A DNA stretch of 64,000 bases from Alphaproteobacteria bacterium (GTDB taxonomy: Bacteria > Pseudomonadota > Alphaproteobacteria > Micropepsales > Micropepsaceae), in NCBI GenBank assembly GCA_017308375.1, contig JAFKEW010000068.1, positions 1 to 64,000 of the forward strand. The letters are read 5' to 3'. This document shows positions 44,776 to 53,889 of this stretch, in pieces (position 1 is the stretch's first letter; each line of letters begins with the position of its first letter). The notes below the pieces were generated by a model. It saw nothing but the letters and a program-made list of their open reading frames with translations, was not told the origin of the DNA and ran no database searches. The translations under genes were made by a program, and so were the position numbers.

Positions 44776-46113
44776 ATGCCTTTGACGATTGCCATTATCG
44801 GCCGGCCCAATGCCGGCAAATCCACGCTCTTCAACCGGCTGGCGGGAAAAAGGCTCGCCATCGTGCACGATGAGCCGGGGGTTACGCGCGACCGCCGCGT
44901 GGCCGAAGGCGCGCTGGGCGAGCTTTCCCTGCGCCTGATCGACACCGCCGGACTTGAGGATGCAAAGCCCGGCACGCTTGCTGCGCGCATGGCCGAACAG
45001 ACACGCACCGCCATCGCGGAGGCCGACGTCTGCCTGTTCCTGATCGACGCGCGCGCCGGTGTTACGGCAGGCGACGAAATTATCGCCAGGCTGGCACGCC
45101 GCAGCGGCAAACCCGTGATCCTCGCCGCCAACAAATGCGAAGGCCGCGACCAGTCCGCCGCTCTGGGCGAGGCATGGCAGCTCGGCTTTGGTGAACCCAT
45201 CGCGCTGTCTGCCGAACACGGGCTCGGCCTCGATGAGCTTCGCGCGGCCCTGCAACCCTACGCGGATGAAACATCTCCATCGGAAGAAACCGAAGTAGAC
45301 AAACCGCTTCGTCTCGCCATCGCCGGCCGGCCCAATGTCGGCAAATCGAGCCTGTTCAACCGCCTGCTCGGCGAAGAGCGCGCATTGACCGGACCGGAGG
45401 CGGGCATCACCCGCGACGCCATCGCGGTCGACTGGCAGACGAAGGGGCGCAATATCCTTCTGCATGACACTGCGGGCCTGCGCAAACGTGCGCGCGCCGC
45501 CGGTCATATGCTGGAACAGCTTTCCATTGCCAGCACGCTGGATGCGATCCGCTTTGCCGATTGCGTCATCCTGGTGCTGGACGCGACCGCCGCATTCGAA
45601 CAGCAGGATCTGAAAATCGCCGACCTGATCGCGCGCGAAGGCCGTGCCATCGTATTTGCCATCAACAAGTGGGACCTGATCGAAAATCCTGGCCCGGCAA
45701 TGGCAAGCTTGCGCGAAAGACTGGAGCGGTTGCTGCCACAGGTGGGCGGCGCACCACTCGTCACACTCTCCGCGCTCAGTGGTGGGGGTATTTCACGCCT
45801 TTTGCCGGCGGTGGTGGAAGCCGACCGCATCTGGAACACGCGCGTTCCGACGGCCGCGCTCAACAACTTCCTGGCAGAGGCACTCGCCCGCCATCCGCCG
45901 CCCGCGGTCAAAGGGCGGCGGGTACGCATCCGCTACATGACACAAACCAAGGCGCGGCCGCCCACCTTTGCATTGTTCGGAAATCAGCTCGATGCCCTGC
46001 CGCAATCCTGGCTGCGCTATCTGCAGAACAGCCTGCGCCAGTCATTCGGCCTCAAAGGCACCCCGATGCGATTCCTGCTTCGTGGTGGAAAAAATCCGTA
46101 TACGGATAAATAA
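44776..46113 (+). CDS. der: Ribosome biogenesis GTPase Der (EngA)
   Basis: Tandem GTPase for 50S maturation. 445 residues. G-domain 1 has GRPNAGKS, DTAGLED and NKCEG; G-domain 2 has GRPNVGKSSLFN, DTAGLRKRARA and NKWDLI. A KH-like C-terminal domain follows (VPTAALNNFLAEALARHPPP, KARPPTFALFGN). I chose the ATG at 44776; a GTG four codons upstream is also open. Note the G1 Ala (NAGKS) in domain 1. It is convergent with an SDR 6 bases downstream. Confidence 0.95.
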   Translation: MPLTIAIIGRPNAGKSTLFNRLAGKRLAIVHDEPGVTRDRRVAEGALGELSLRLIDTAGLEDAKPGTLAARMAEQTRTAIAEADVCLFLIDARAGVTAGDEIIARLARRSGKPVILAANKCEGRDQSAALGEAWQLGFGEPIALSAEHGLGLDELRAALQPYADETSPSEETEVDKPLRLAIAGRPNVGKSSLFNRLLGEERALTGPEAGITRDAIAVDWQTKGRNILLHDTAGLRKRARAAGHMLEQLSIASTLDAIRFADCVILVLDATAAFEQQDLKIADLIAREGRAIVFAINKWDLIENPGPAMASLRERLERLLPQVGGAPLVTLSALSGGGISRLLPAVVEADRIWNTRVPTAALNNFLAEALARHPPPAVKGRRVRIRYMTQTKARPPTFALFGNQLDALPQSWLRYLQNSLRQSFGLKGTPMRFLLRGGKNPYTDK

Positions 46114-46119
46114 TATCAA

Positions 46120-46833
46120 CTAAAGATCGCGATAGTTGATCAGTTCGCCATGCCTGGTGCAGGCGGGTGAGAGCAGATCGACGATCACGGGCGCGATATC
46201 AGCCGGGCGCGGCAGGGTGGAGGGATCTTCGCCCGGCATCGCGCGCGCCCGCATCGCGGTGCGAACGCCGCCGGGATTGAAAAGATTGACCCGTACCGCG
46301 CTCCCTTCGCACTCCGCCGCATAGGTCAGGGCGAGCGATTCCAGTGCCGCCTTCGACATGGCATAGCCGCCCCAGAACGCGCGCGGCTTGCGCGCGACGG
46401 TGGAGCTGATGAACAGCGCACGCCCGGCATCGGATTGCTTCAGCAGCGGGTCGAGTGAGCGGATCAGCCGCCAATTGGCCGTCACATTGATGTCGAGCAA
46501 TTCCTGAAACACCTTAGGCTCCAGATGGCCCAGCGGCGTCAGCACGCCAAGCGTGCCGGCATTGCCGAGAAACGCATCCAACCGCCCCCAGCGCTCGAAA
46601 ATCGAGGCACCCAGCCGATCCAATGCAGCAAAATCCTTGAGATTGAGCGGCACGAGCGTTGCGCTGCCGCCGCTTTTGCGGATTTCGTCGTCCAGTTCCT
46701 CCAGGCCGCCGACCGTGCGCGCGATGGCAATCACATGTGCGCCCTGCGCGGCCAGCGCGAGCGCGGCGGCGCGCCCGATACCGCGCGAGGCCCCGGTCAC
46801 CAATGCGATACGGTTTTCAAGCGGCTTGGTCAT
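46120..46833 (-). CDS. SDR family oxidoreductase
   Basis: 237-residue short-chain dehydrogenase. It has VTGASRGIGRAAALAL, LGNAGTLG in place of NNAG, and the catalytic S-Y-K with YAMSKAALESL. It resembles the purF-adjacent SDR common in alphaproteobacteria. GAAGG sits 6 bases before the ATG at 46833. It is separated from purF by 44 bases on the same strand. Substrate unknown. Confidence 0.87.
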   Translation of the reverse strand: MTKPLENRIALVTGASRGIGRAAALALAAQGAHVIAIARTVGGLEELDDEIRKSGGSATLVPLNLKDFAALDRLGASIFERWGRLDAFLGNAGTLGVLTPLGHLEPKVFQELLDINVTANWRLIRSLDPLLKQSDAGRALFISSTVARKPRAFWGGYAMSKAALESLALTYAAECEGSAVRVNLFNPGGVRTAMRARAMPGEDPSTLPRPADIAPVIVDLLSPACTRHGELINYRDL

Positions 46834-46877
46834 GAGCATCCTTCGGGTGCTTTTAGGCAATTGAATCCGATTTTGCC

Positions 46878-48347
46878 CTAGGCCACTTCGGCGAGCAGCG
46901 AAAGCTGGCCATCCTTGCGGCCACCCGTCACATCGGTCAGCGCGATCGGATAGGAGCCGGAGAAGCAGGCATCGCAGAATTGCGGATTCTGCGCATTGCG
47001 CCGCGCCTCACCCGTGGCGCGATAGAGCCCGTCCATCGAAATGAAGGCCAGCGAATCCGCATTGATGAAACGGCGCATCTCCTCCACCGACATGCGGTGG
47101 GCCAGAAGATCTTCCTTGTTGGGCGTATCCACGCCATAAAAGCAGGAATGCGTGGTCGGCGGACTGGCAATGCGGAAATGCACTTCGGTGGCGCCCGCAT
47201 CGCGCACCATCTGCACGATTTTCTGCGAGGTGGTGCCGCGCACGATGGAATCATCCACCAATATCACGCGCTTGCCCTTCAGCTTGGCACGGTTCGGATT
47301 GTGCTTCAGCCGCACGCCCAGATGGCGGATACGCTCCGACGGTTCGATGAAGGTGCGCCCGACATAGTGGTTGCGGATGATGCCGAGTTCGAACGGCACA
47401 CCTGAGGCTTGCGAGAAGCCAAGCGCTGCCGGCACACCGGAATCCGGCACCGGGATCACCATGTCGGCACTGGCCGGCGCCTCCCGCGCCAATTGTTCGC
47501 CGATCGCCTTGCGCGCGTCATAGACATTGCGGCCTTCCATCATGGAATCCGGCCGCGCGAAATAGACATATTCGAAAATGCAGAAACGGTGCGGCTGCTC
47601 CGCAAAGGGGCGATAGGATTCGATCCCATCCTTGGTGATCACCACCACCTCGCCCGGCTCCACATCGCGCACGAATTCCGCACCGATGATGTCGAGGGCA
47701 CAGGTTTCGGAAGCGAGAATGGGCGCATCGTCCAGCTTGCCCAGCACCAGCGGGCGGACGCCGAAGGGATCGCGTGCGCCGATCAATTTTTTCGAGGTCA
47801 GCGCCACCAAAGAATAGGCGCCTTCCACCTGCTTCAGCGCATCGATCAGCCTGTCCACGATCGGGCCATAATGGCTGCGCGCCGCCAGATGGATGATCAC
47901 TTCGGTATCGGAGGTCGACTGGAAAATCGCACCTTCCTGCACCAGCCCCTGACGCAGGGTGCGGGCATTGGTCAAATTGCCGTTGTGGGCAATCGCGATG
48001 CCACCACCGGTCAGGTCCGCGAACATCGGCTGGATATTGCGCACCACCGAACCACCGGTGGTGGAATAACGCACATGGCCGAGCGCGAAATTACCCTTCA
48101 GGTTCTGGGTGTGCACACTGGTCTTGCTGAAGATGTCGCCCACCAGGCCGGCATGGCGTTCGGCCACGAATTGGGTGCCGTCATAGGTGACGATACCCGC
48201 CGCCTCCTGCCCGCGATGCTGAAGCGCATGCAGGCCCAGAACCGCGAGCGTGCCCGCGTCGGGATGACCGAAAATACCGAACACACCGCATTCCTCATGC
48301 AGGTGGTCGCCATCGAATGGTGTTTCGCCGTGCCAAAGGCCGGTCAT
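46878..48347 (-). CDS. purF: Amidophosphoribosyltransferase
   Basis: Commits PRPP to purine synthesis. 489 residues. A short propeptide-like N-terminus ends before the nucleophile Cys in HEECGVFGIFGH (residue about 20). The glutaminase domain has LGLHALQHRGQEAAGI and IAHNGNLTN, and the PRPP site is VILVDDSIVRGTTSQKI. The cysteines CDAC near the end fit the Fe-S type. The ATG overlaps the cvpA stop (ATGA), the common cvpA-purF coupling. Confidence 0.96.
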   Translation of the reverse strand: MTGLWHGETPFDGDHLHEECGVFGIFGHPDAGTLAVLGLHALQHRGQEAAGIVTYDGTQFVAERHAGLVGDIFSKTSVHTQNLKGNFALGHVRYSTTGGSVVRNIQPMFADLTGGGIAIAHNGNLTNARTLRQGLVQEGAIFQSTSDTEVIIHLAARSHYGPIVDRLIDALKQVEGAYSLVALTSKKLIGARDPFGVRPLVLGKLDDAPILASETCALDIIGAEFVRDVEPGEVVVITKDGIESYRPFAEQPHRFCIFEYVYFARPDSMMEGRNVYDARKAIGEQLAREAPASADMVIPVPDSGVPAALGFSQASGVPFELGIIRNHYVGRTFIEPSERIRHLGVRLKHNPNRAKLKGKRVILVDDSIVRGTTSQKIVQMVRDAGATEVHFRIASPPTTHSCFYGVDTPNKEDLLAHRMSVEEMRRFINADSLAFISMDGLYRATGEARRNAQNPQFCDACFSGSYPIALTDVTGGRKDGQLSLLAEVA

Positions 48348-49024
48348 GGCTTCACGTCCTCGCCGCTACCCGTCGCCTCGATCAGGTTGTCTAGCGCGCG
48401 GCGCTCGGCAGTACCATAGCCTTTCTTGGCGCGGTGCGCCGGGGCGGCTTTATGCCCGCCTTCCGCCGAAATGGAGCGAGGCCGCCCCGCGGTGGCAGTA
48501 TCGACCGGAATGCGGCTCGCACCCAGAAGATCGCGGCTCCCTTGCGGCACCAGCGACAACAATATGGCGCTGGAGCCCTGGATCAGCGGCAGGGTTCGCG
48601 CCTGCGCCACATAGGCCGGCTGGTCCCGGATCGGGACAAAGGCGGTAAACACGAAATAGATGAAGCCGATAATGGCAAGGCCGCGTACCACGCCGAATAC
48701 GGCGCCCAGCGTTCCATCGAGCGTGCTGACGGGTGAGGCTTTCACACTCTGCGCGATTCTGTGGCTGACGAAGGAAAGCGGAATCACCGCCGCCAGAAAC
48801 ACCCCCAGATAGCCCGCAACCGGCGCCAGCCAGTGCGGACTGATGCGGTCTGCCAGCAGCGCCGTTGCCGCCGGGCCGAAATAGAGCGCGGCAAACGCGC
48901 CCGCCACCCAGGCAAGGATCGACAATGTTTCGGAAACAAAACCGCGATAGGCGGCATAGATCGCCGATGCCAGAACGATCAGCACCACCACGACATCGAT
49001 GAAAGAGAAGCTCAGATCGCTCAT
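48344..49024 (-). CDS. cvpA: CvpA family membrane protein
   Basis: 226 residues, four or so membrane helices in the first 165, beginning FIDVVVVLIVLASAIYAAYRGFVSETLSILAWVAGAFAALYFG, the CvpA signature. The C-terminus is soluble and basic. In other bacteria CvpA is needed for colicin V production and resistance to bile or envelope stress. I use the ATG at 49024; the frame runs further upstream into radA without family support. Coupled to purF. Confidence 0.92.
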   Translation of the reverse strand: MSDLSFSFIDVVVVLIVLASAIYAAYRGFVSETLSILAWVAGAFAALYFGPAATALLADRISPHWLAPVAGYLGVFLAAVIPLSFVSHRIAQSVKASPVSTLDGTLGAVFGVVRGLAIIGFIYFVFTAFVPIRDQPAYVAQARTLPLIQGSSAILLSLVPQGSRDLLGASRIPVDTATAGRPRSISAEGGHKAAPAHRAKKGYGTAERRALDNLIEATGSGEDVKP

Positions 49025-49034
49025 GATTCGTATT

Positions 49035-50447
49035 TTACCATGCCTCTCCGGGGTGTTCGGGTAGCGATTTTTTGCCCGATGTTTTCCGGCGGCCGCCCTG
49101 CCCGCCCGCAAGCGTGGCCAAGGCCGCCACCGATTCCACGGGGTGCAGCTCCAGCCCGGTGCCGGTTTTGACCCCGGCCGGGACATAAGCGCGTTTGAAA
49201 CCCAATTTTGCCGCTTCCTTCAGACGCAACTCCGTCTGCGGCGCGGGCCGCACATCACCGGAAAGGCTCAGTTCGCCAAAAAACACACAGTCCGGCGGCA
49301 AGGTTTCGCCCGAAAAAGAGGAGATCAGCGCGGCCGCAGCCGCCAGATCCGCCGCCGGTTCGGCGATTTTCAGTCCGCCGGCAACATTCAGATAGACGTC
49401 GTGGGCACTGATTCCAAGGCCGGCGCGGGCATCCAGTACGGCCAGAATCATGGCGAGCCGCCCGCTGTCCCAGCCCACCACCGCCCGGCGTGGGGAGCCA
49501 TAACCGGCCGGTGCCACCAGCGCCTGGATTTCCATCAGCAACGGGCGTGTACCCTCCAGCCCCGCAAACACCGCCGCCCCCGGCGCGCGTGCGGTACGAT
49601 CGCCCAGAAACAGCGCCGAAGGATTGCCGACCTCGGCCAATCCACCCCCGGTCATCTCGAACACGCCGATTTCGTCGGTCGGCCCGAAGCGGTTCTTCAC
49701 CGCGCGCAGCACGCGAAAATGGTGGCCGCGCTCGCCCTCGAAATAGAGCACGGCATCGACCAGATGCTCGACCGCGCGGGGACCGGCAATCTGCCCATCC
49801 TTGGTCACATGCCCGACCAGCAGCAGCGCCGCCCCCGATGCCTTGGCGTAGCGCACCAGATCGAAGGAGGCGGTGCGCACCTGCGCAATGGTGCCGGGTG
49901 CGGCGTCGAGCGCGGAAGTCCAGATCGTCTGGATGGAATCGATGGCGAGCACACCGGGCGCCGGTGCGCTTTCGAGCGTGGCCAGAATATCTTCGACACA
50001 GGTGGCCGCGCCCAGTTGGACCGGCGCTTCGGACAGCCCCATCCGGGCGGCACGCAGACGCACCTGCGCCATCGCCTCTTCACCGGAAATATAGACGGCC
50101 GAACCGCCACCGCGTGCGAAGGCCGCCAGCGCCTGCAGGATCAGGGTGGATTTGCCCACCCCCGGATCGCCGCCGATCAGAAGGGCGGAGCCCGGCACCA
50201 AACCGCCACCGCAGACCCGGTCGAATTCGCCGATACCGCTGGCCCGGCGGGTGGGTGCCCCCTCTTCCGTCTTCAGGTCTTCCAGCGCGAACGGCCGCCC
50301 CCGCGCACGCGGCTTGGCACTGGCACCGGCAGGGATAGCGGCGGCTTCCTCCACAATCGTGTTCCATCCGCCGCAGGCGTCGCAGCGGCCGGACCATTTG
50401 GCGTGAACCGCGCCGCAGGCCTGACAGACAAAGGAGATCTTCGCCAT
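49035..50447 (-). CDS. radA: DNA repair protein RadA
   Basis: RecA-like branch-migration helicase. 470 residues from the ATG at 50447. The N-terminal zinc finger CQACGAVHAKWSGRCDACG has four cysteines. Walker A is GGDPGVGKS, the RadA motif is KNRFGPTDEIG, and the Lon-protease-like domain carries GSPRRAVVGWDSGRLAMILAVL. It starts 4 bases after a GNAT gene, likely in the same transcript as alr, mlaE, mlaF and cvpA. Confidence 0.95.
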   Translation of the reverse strand: MAKISFVCQACGAVHAKWSGRCDACGGWNTIVEEAAAIPAGASAKPRARGRPFALEDLKTEEGAPTRRASGIGEFDRVCGGGLVPGSALLIGGDPGVGKSTLILQALAAFARGGGSAVYISGEEAMAQVRLRAARMGLSEAPVQLGAATCVEDILATLESAPAPGVLAIDSIQTIWTSALDAAPGTIAQVRTASFDLVRYAKASGAALLLVGHVTKDGQIAGPRAVEHLVDAVLYFEGERGHHFRVLRAVKNRFGPTDEIGVFEMTGGGLAEVGNPSALFLGDRTARAPGAAVFAGLEGTRPLLMEIQALVAPAGYGSPRRAVVGWDSGRLAMILAVLDARAGLGISAHDVYLNVAGGLKIAEPAADLAAAAALISSFSGETLPPDCVFFGELSLSGDVRPAPQTELRLKEAAKLGFKRAYVPAGVKTGTGLELHPVESVAALATLAGGQGGRRKTSGKKSLPEHPGEAW

Positions 50448-50451
50448 GATT

Positions 50452-51060
50452 TCAGCGTCCGGCCGTGCCGGAGCGCGGTTTCGCAAGCTGCCACGACAGG
50501 TGGATTTTCACCGTCGGCCATTCGCTCGCGACAATGCTGTACACAACGGTATCGCGCAGCGTTCCATCCGGCATGATCCGGTGACTGCGCAGGATACCAT
50601 CGAGCTTCGCACCCAGCCGCTCGATCCCGTTGCGGCTCTGCCGGTTGAGGAAATGGGTGCGGAATTCAACCGCAATGCAGCCCATGCGCTCAAACGCATG
50701 GGTCAACAGCATCAGCTTGCACTCGGTATTCATCGCGGTGCGCTGAACCGCCATGCGATACCAGGTGGAGCCGATTTCCACACGGCGGTTTGCGGCATCG
50801 GCATCCATGAAGGTGGTCATGCCAACGGCCTTGCCGCCTGTGTCGAGGATCGCGAAGGGCAGCATCGTCCCCTTCTCCTGAAGGGCCAGGCGGCGTGCGA
50901 TTTCAGCCTTCATGCTTTCCGGCTTCGGGATGAAGGTGTACCAGAGATTCCACAACGCGCCGTCTTTCACCGCCTCCACCAGATCGTCGTGATGCTCCTG
51001 CGACAGGGGCACAAGGATCGCATGACGGCCCTTCAGCGTGACGGGTTCGAGAAACGGCAT
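50452..51060 (-). CDS. GNAT family N-acetyltransferase
   Basis: 202 residues of the RimJ/RimL-like group. PFLEPVTLKGRHAILVPL at the start; AVGMTTFMDADAANRRVEIGSTWY, the N-acetyltransferase strand pair; and LLTHAFERMGCIAVEFRTHFLNRQSRNGIERLGAKLDGILRSH, the standard C-terminal motif. It sits between mlaF and radA, an unusual place for this gene, so it may be an insertion in the conserved cluster. Substrate unknown. Confidence 0.85.
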   Translation of the reverse strand: MPFLEPVTLKGRHAILVPLSQEHHDDLVEAVKDGALWNLWYTFIPKPESMKAEIARRLALQEKGTMLPFAILDTGGKAVGMTTFMDADAANRRVEIGSTWYRMAVQRTAMNTECKLMLLTHAFERMGCIAVEFRTHFLNRQSRNGIERLGAKLDGILRSHRIMPDGTLRDTVVYSIVASEWPTVKIHLSWQLAKPRSGTAGR

Positions 51061-51098
51061 CGGCTACTCCATCGCCAGTGCGAGAGGGAATGGTCCGG

Positions 51099-51884
51099 TC
51101 ATCGCCGCACTTCCATCTGGATCGGCCCTTCGGCACGGCCATGAATGAACTGGTCGACCATCGCATTGCCGCTGTTGTCGATCGTATCCGCCGCACCGTC
51201 CCATACAATCCGGCCACGATAGATCATCGCAATACGATCGGCGATCTTGCGCGCGCTGGCCATATCGTGGGTGATGGAAAGCGTTGTGATCCCCAAACCC
51301 TTGACTGTGGAAACGATCAGATTGTTGATCACGTCCGACATGATGGGGTCGAGGCCGGTGGTCGGCTCATCAAAGAAAATGATCTCAGGGTCGGCCGCAA
51401 TCGCGCGTGCAAGGCCCACACGTTTCTGCATACCGCCGGAAAGTTCGGCCGGCGAAAGATCGGCGACATCGGCGCCAAGGCCTACTTTCGCGAGCTTCTC
51501 CACCGCCACCTCGCGTGCGGCACGCCGCTTCATGCCATGCCCCTGGATAAGGCCGAAGGCCACATTCTCCCAGACCGGCAGGCTGTCGAACAGCGCCGCA
51601 CTTTGGAACAACATGCCGAATTTGCGCAAATAGGCCTCGCGGGCGCGGCCCGAAAGCCGCGTCACCTCCTCGCCATCAACGAAGATCTGTCCTTCATCGG
51701 GGCGCAGAATGCCGAGCACGCATTTGATCATCACCGACTTGCCGGTGCCCGAACCGCCGATCACCACCAGCGATTTCCCCGCCTCCAGCGTCAGGTCGAT
51801 GCCATCCAGCACCACCTTGCTGCCGAAGCGCTTCTTCACGCCGCGCAATTCCACCTTGGGGTTGCCATTCGCCATTCCGCTCAC
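51099..51884 (-). CDS. mlaF: Phospholipid ABC transporter ATP-binding protein MlaF
   Basis: ATPase of the Mla-type lipid transporter that keeps outer-membrane asymmetry. 261 residues: Walker A GGSGTGKS, signature LSGGMQKRVGLARAI, Walker B IIFFDEPTTGLDPIMSD, with a switch ITHD. The start GTG overlaps the mlaE stop (GTGA); an ATG three codons later is an alternative. No mlaD-type MCE gene follows: the next gene is a GNAT. Confidence 0.9.
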   Translation of the reverse strand: MSGMANGNPKVELRGVKKRFGSKVVLDGIDLTLEAGKSLVVIGGSGTGKSVMIKCVLGILRPDEGQIFVDGEEVTRLSGRAREAYLRKFGMLFQSAALFDSLPVWENVAFGLIQGHGMKRRAAREVAVEKLAKVGLGADVADLSPAELSGGMQKRVGLARAIAADPEIIFFDEPTTGLDPIMSDVINNLIVSTVKGLGITTLSITHDMASARKIADRIAMIYRGRIVWDGAADTIDNSGNAMVDQFIHGRAEGPIQMEVRR

Positions 51885-52654
51885 CGTGCAAACAGCGCAG
51901 AGGTCAGAACATAGTTCGCCGCCAGGATCAGGATCGAGGCGGAGACCACGGCATTGGTGGTGGCCCGGCCCACCCCTTGCGCGCCGCCTTTGGAATAGAA
52001 GCCGTGATAACAGCCCATCAGCGCGATCACGAAACCGAACACGGCGGCCTTGATCAGGCCCGATGTCACGTCCTGGTGCGTGACGAAATTGACGGTGTTC
52101 TGAAGATAGACCGCGCCATTGAAACCGAGACTTTCGGTTGCCACCACATAGCCGCCGAACACGCCGATGGAATCGGCGATCGCCACCAGAATGGGCATGG
52201 TGATGACCGCCGCCAGAAGCCGCGGCACCACCAGATATTTGAACGGGTTGGTGGAAAGGGTGGTCAGCGCGTCGATCTGTTCGGTCACCCGCATCGTGCC
52301 GATTTCCGCGGCAATTGCCGCCGCCACGCGGCCTGCCACCATCAAACCGGCAATCACCGGCCCCAGTTCACGCGTGATGCCCAGCACCACGATCTGCGGC
52401 ACGAAGGCTTCGGCGCCATAGCGATTGCTGCCGATGAAGATCTGCAAGGCGAGCACGCCGCCGGTGAAGAACGCCGTCAGCCCCACCACCGGCAGCGAGA
52501 AATAGCCGATGCGCATCATCTGCTGCAGGATCAGCCGCCAATAGATGGGCGGTTGCACGAGGCCTGCAAACGCACGGCCCGTGAACAGCGTCAGCCGTCC
52601 GGTTTCCGCCAGGAAGGCGAGAAACAAGCGCCCGATCGCGGCCAGAATATTCAT
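51881..52654 (-). CDS. mlaE: Phospholipid ABC transporter permease MlaE
   Basis: MlaE/YrbE permease, 257 residues with about five membrane helices. Signatures: IYWRLILQQMMRIGYFSLPVVGLTAFFTGGVLALQ, ELGPVIAGLMVAGRVAAAIAAEIGTMRVTEQIDAL, and CYHGFYSKGGAQGVGRATTNAVV near the end. The ATG at 52654 overlaps the alr stop (ATGA). Confidence 0.93.
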   Translation of the reverse strand: MNILAAIGRLFLAFLAETGRLTLFTGRAFAGLVQPPIYWRLILQQMMRIGYFSLPVVGLTAFFTGGVLALQIFIGSNRYGAEAFVPQIVVLGITRELGPVIAGLMVAGRVAAAIAAEIGTMRVTEQIDALTTLSTNPFKYLVVPRLLAAVITMPILVAIADSIGVFGGYVVATESLGFNGAVYLQNTVNFVTHQDVTSGLIKAAVFGFVIALMGCYHGFYSKGGAQGVGRATTNAVVSASILILAANYVLTSALFAR

Positions 52655-53802
52655 GCCACGGCCCCGCTGTAGCGGCGCGGGATGCGTGGCCCCAGCGATG
52701 TCAGCAATTCGTAGCTGACGGTACCCGCCGCAGCGGCCGCCGCCTCCACCGGAATCGTATCGCCGAAGAATTCCACATCGCTGCCGGTGCGGCACTGGCT
52801 GGGGGGCACGCCGGTCACATCCATGATCGCGAGGTCCATCGAAACCCGGCCGGCCACCGGCACGATCCGGCCTGCGATGGCACCCTTTCCGTGATTTCCC
52901 ATCGCGCGCATCAGCCCATCCGCATATCCCAGAGCCACGGTCGCAAGCACGGAAGGCCGGGCGACCTTGTGGGCGGCTCCGTAGCCAACGGGTTCCCCCC
53001 TGTCAACGCGGCGGATTTGAAGAATTTTTCCCGTCAGCCGCGCCACCCGGCGGAACGGATTGGGCCGCGCCGGCTGCGGGTTGCCGCCATAAAGCCCAAG
53101 CCCCGGCCGCACCAGATCGAAGGCATAGTCGCGGCCGAGCAGGACACCGCCGCTGGAGGCAAGGCTCGCTTTCGCCGGCGGTAGCATGGCGAGCGCCGAC
53201 CGGAAGCGCGCAAGCTGCTCCCCGTTCATCGCCGCCTGCGGATCGTCCGCACAAGCCAGATGACTCATGATCAGCACAATATCGATCCCGGCCAGCAGCT
53301 TGCGCGGGGCCGCGGCCAGCCGGGCAAACTCATCCGCGCCGAGACCAAGCCGGTTCATGCCGGTATCGATATGCAGCGCGGCCTGCCGCCGGGTTCTGGC
53401 ACGCCAATGGGCAATATCGGCCAGCGAATTCAGCACCGGGGTCAGTTTGTGGGCGAGAAGCAGCGGAACGGCCTGCGGCCGCGGCCCGTCCAGCACAAAG
53501 ATGCGTGCATCCGGCACCAGCGGCCTGAGCGCGACGCCTTCCTCGATGCGGGCGACGAAAAACGTGTCGCATCCCGCAGCGGCCAGTTTGCGCGCCACCG
53601 GCGCCATGCCCATGCCATAGGCATCGGCCTTGACCACGCCGGCCACAGCGGTGCCGCTCAATGTGCGGCAAAGGCGGTAATTCGCGGCCACCGCGCCCAG
53701 CCGCACATCGAGCTGTGCCACCGCGCGCGATGCCGGGAGTTTCCGTTCCAGTTTTTTCAAGCCACCAATCCGATTCGCGAAACAGGGCGGGAAAGCGAAC
53801 AA
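52651..53802 (-). CDS. alr: Alanine racemase
   Basis: PLP enzyme making D-alanine for peptidoglycan. 383 residues from TTG. The PLP lysine is in VVKADAYGMG and the second catalytic base (Tyr) in VGYGAAH. HIDTGMNRLGL and the C-terminal YELLTSLGPRIPRRYSG are typical. Start uncertain: TTG codons at 53802 and 53760 are both open and neither has a strong ribosome site. The 5' region carries three 15-bp tandem repeats. It is coupled downstream to mlaE. Confidence 0.92.
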   Translation of the reverse strand: MFAFPPCFANRIGGLKKLERKLPASRAVAQLDVRLGAVAANYRLCRTLSGTAVAGVVKADAYGMGMAPVARKLAAAGCDTFFVARIEEGVALRPLVPDARIFVLDGPRPQAVPLLLAHKLTPVLNSLADIAHWRARTRRQAALHIDTGMNRLGLGADEFARLAAAPRKLLAGIDIVLIMSHLACADDPQAAMNGEQLARFRSALAMLPPAKASLASSGGVLLGRDYAFDLVRPGLGLYGGNPQPARPNPFRRVARLTGKILQIRRVDRGEPVGYGAAHKVARPSVLATVALGYADGLMRAMGNHGKGAIAGRIVPVAGRVSMDLAIMDVTGVPPSQCRTGSDVEFFGDTIPVEAAAAAAGTVSYELLTSLGPRIPRRYSGAVA

Positions 53803-53820
53803 TGCAGATGAGGCTGCGGC

Positions 53821-53864
53821 CAGTCAAAATCAGACAGTTCAAAATCAGGCAGTTCAAAACCAGG
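53821..53864. repeat. Three tandem 15-bp repeats in the alr leader
   Basis: Units read on the plus strand: CAGTCAAAATCAGA (14 bases, one deleted), CAGTTCAAAATCAGG and CAGTTCAAAACCAGG, directly adjacent. They lie between the dnaB stop and the alr start, in an AT-rich patch unlike the surrounding GC-rich DNA. Fifteen bases is five codons: in one minus-strand frame the repeat reads as a repeated LILNC-like peptide. The function, if any, is unknown. Confidence 0.75.
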
Positions 53865-53889
53865 CAATTAAACCTCTTGCCGCGCCGGC

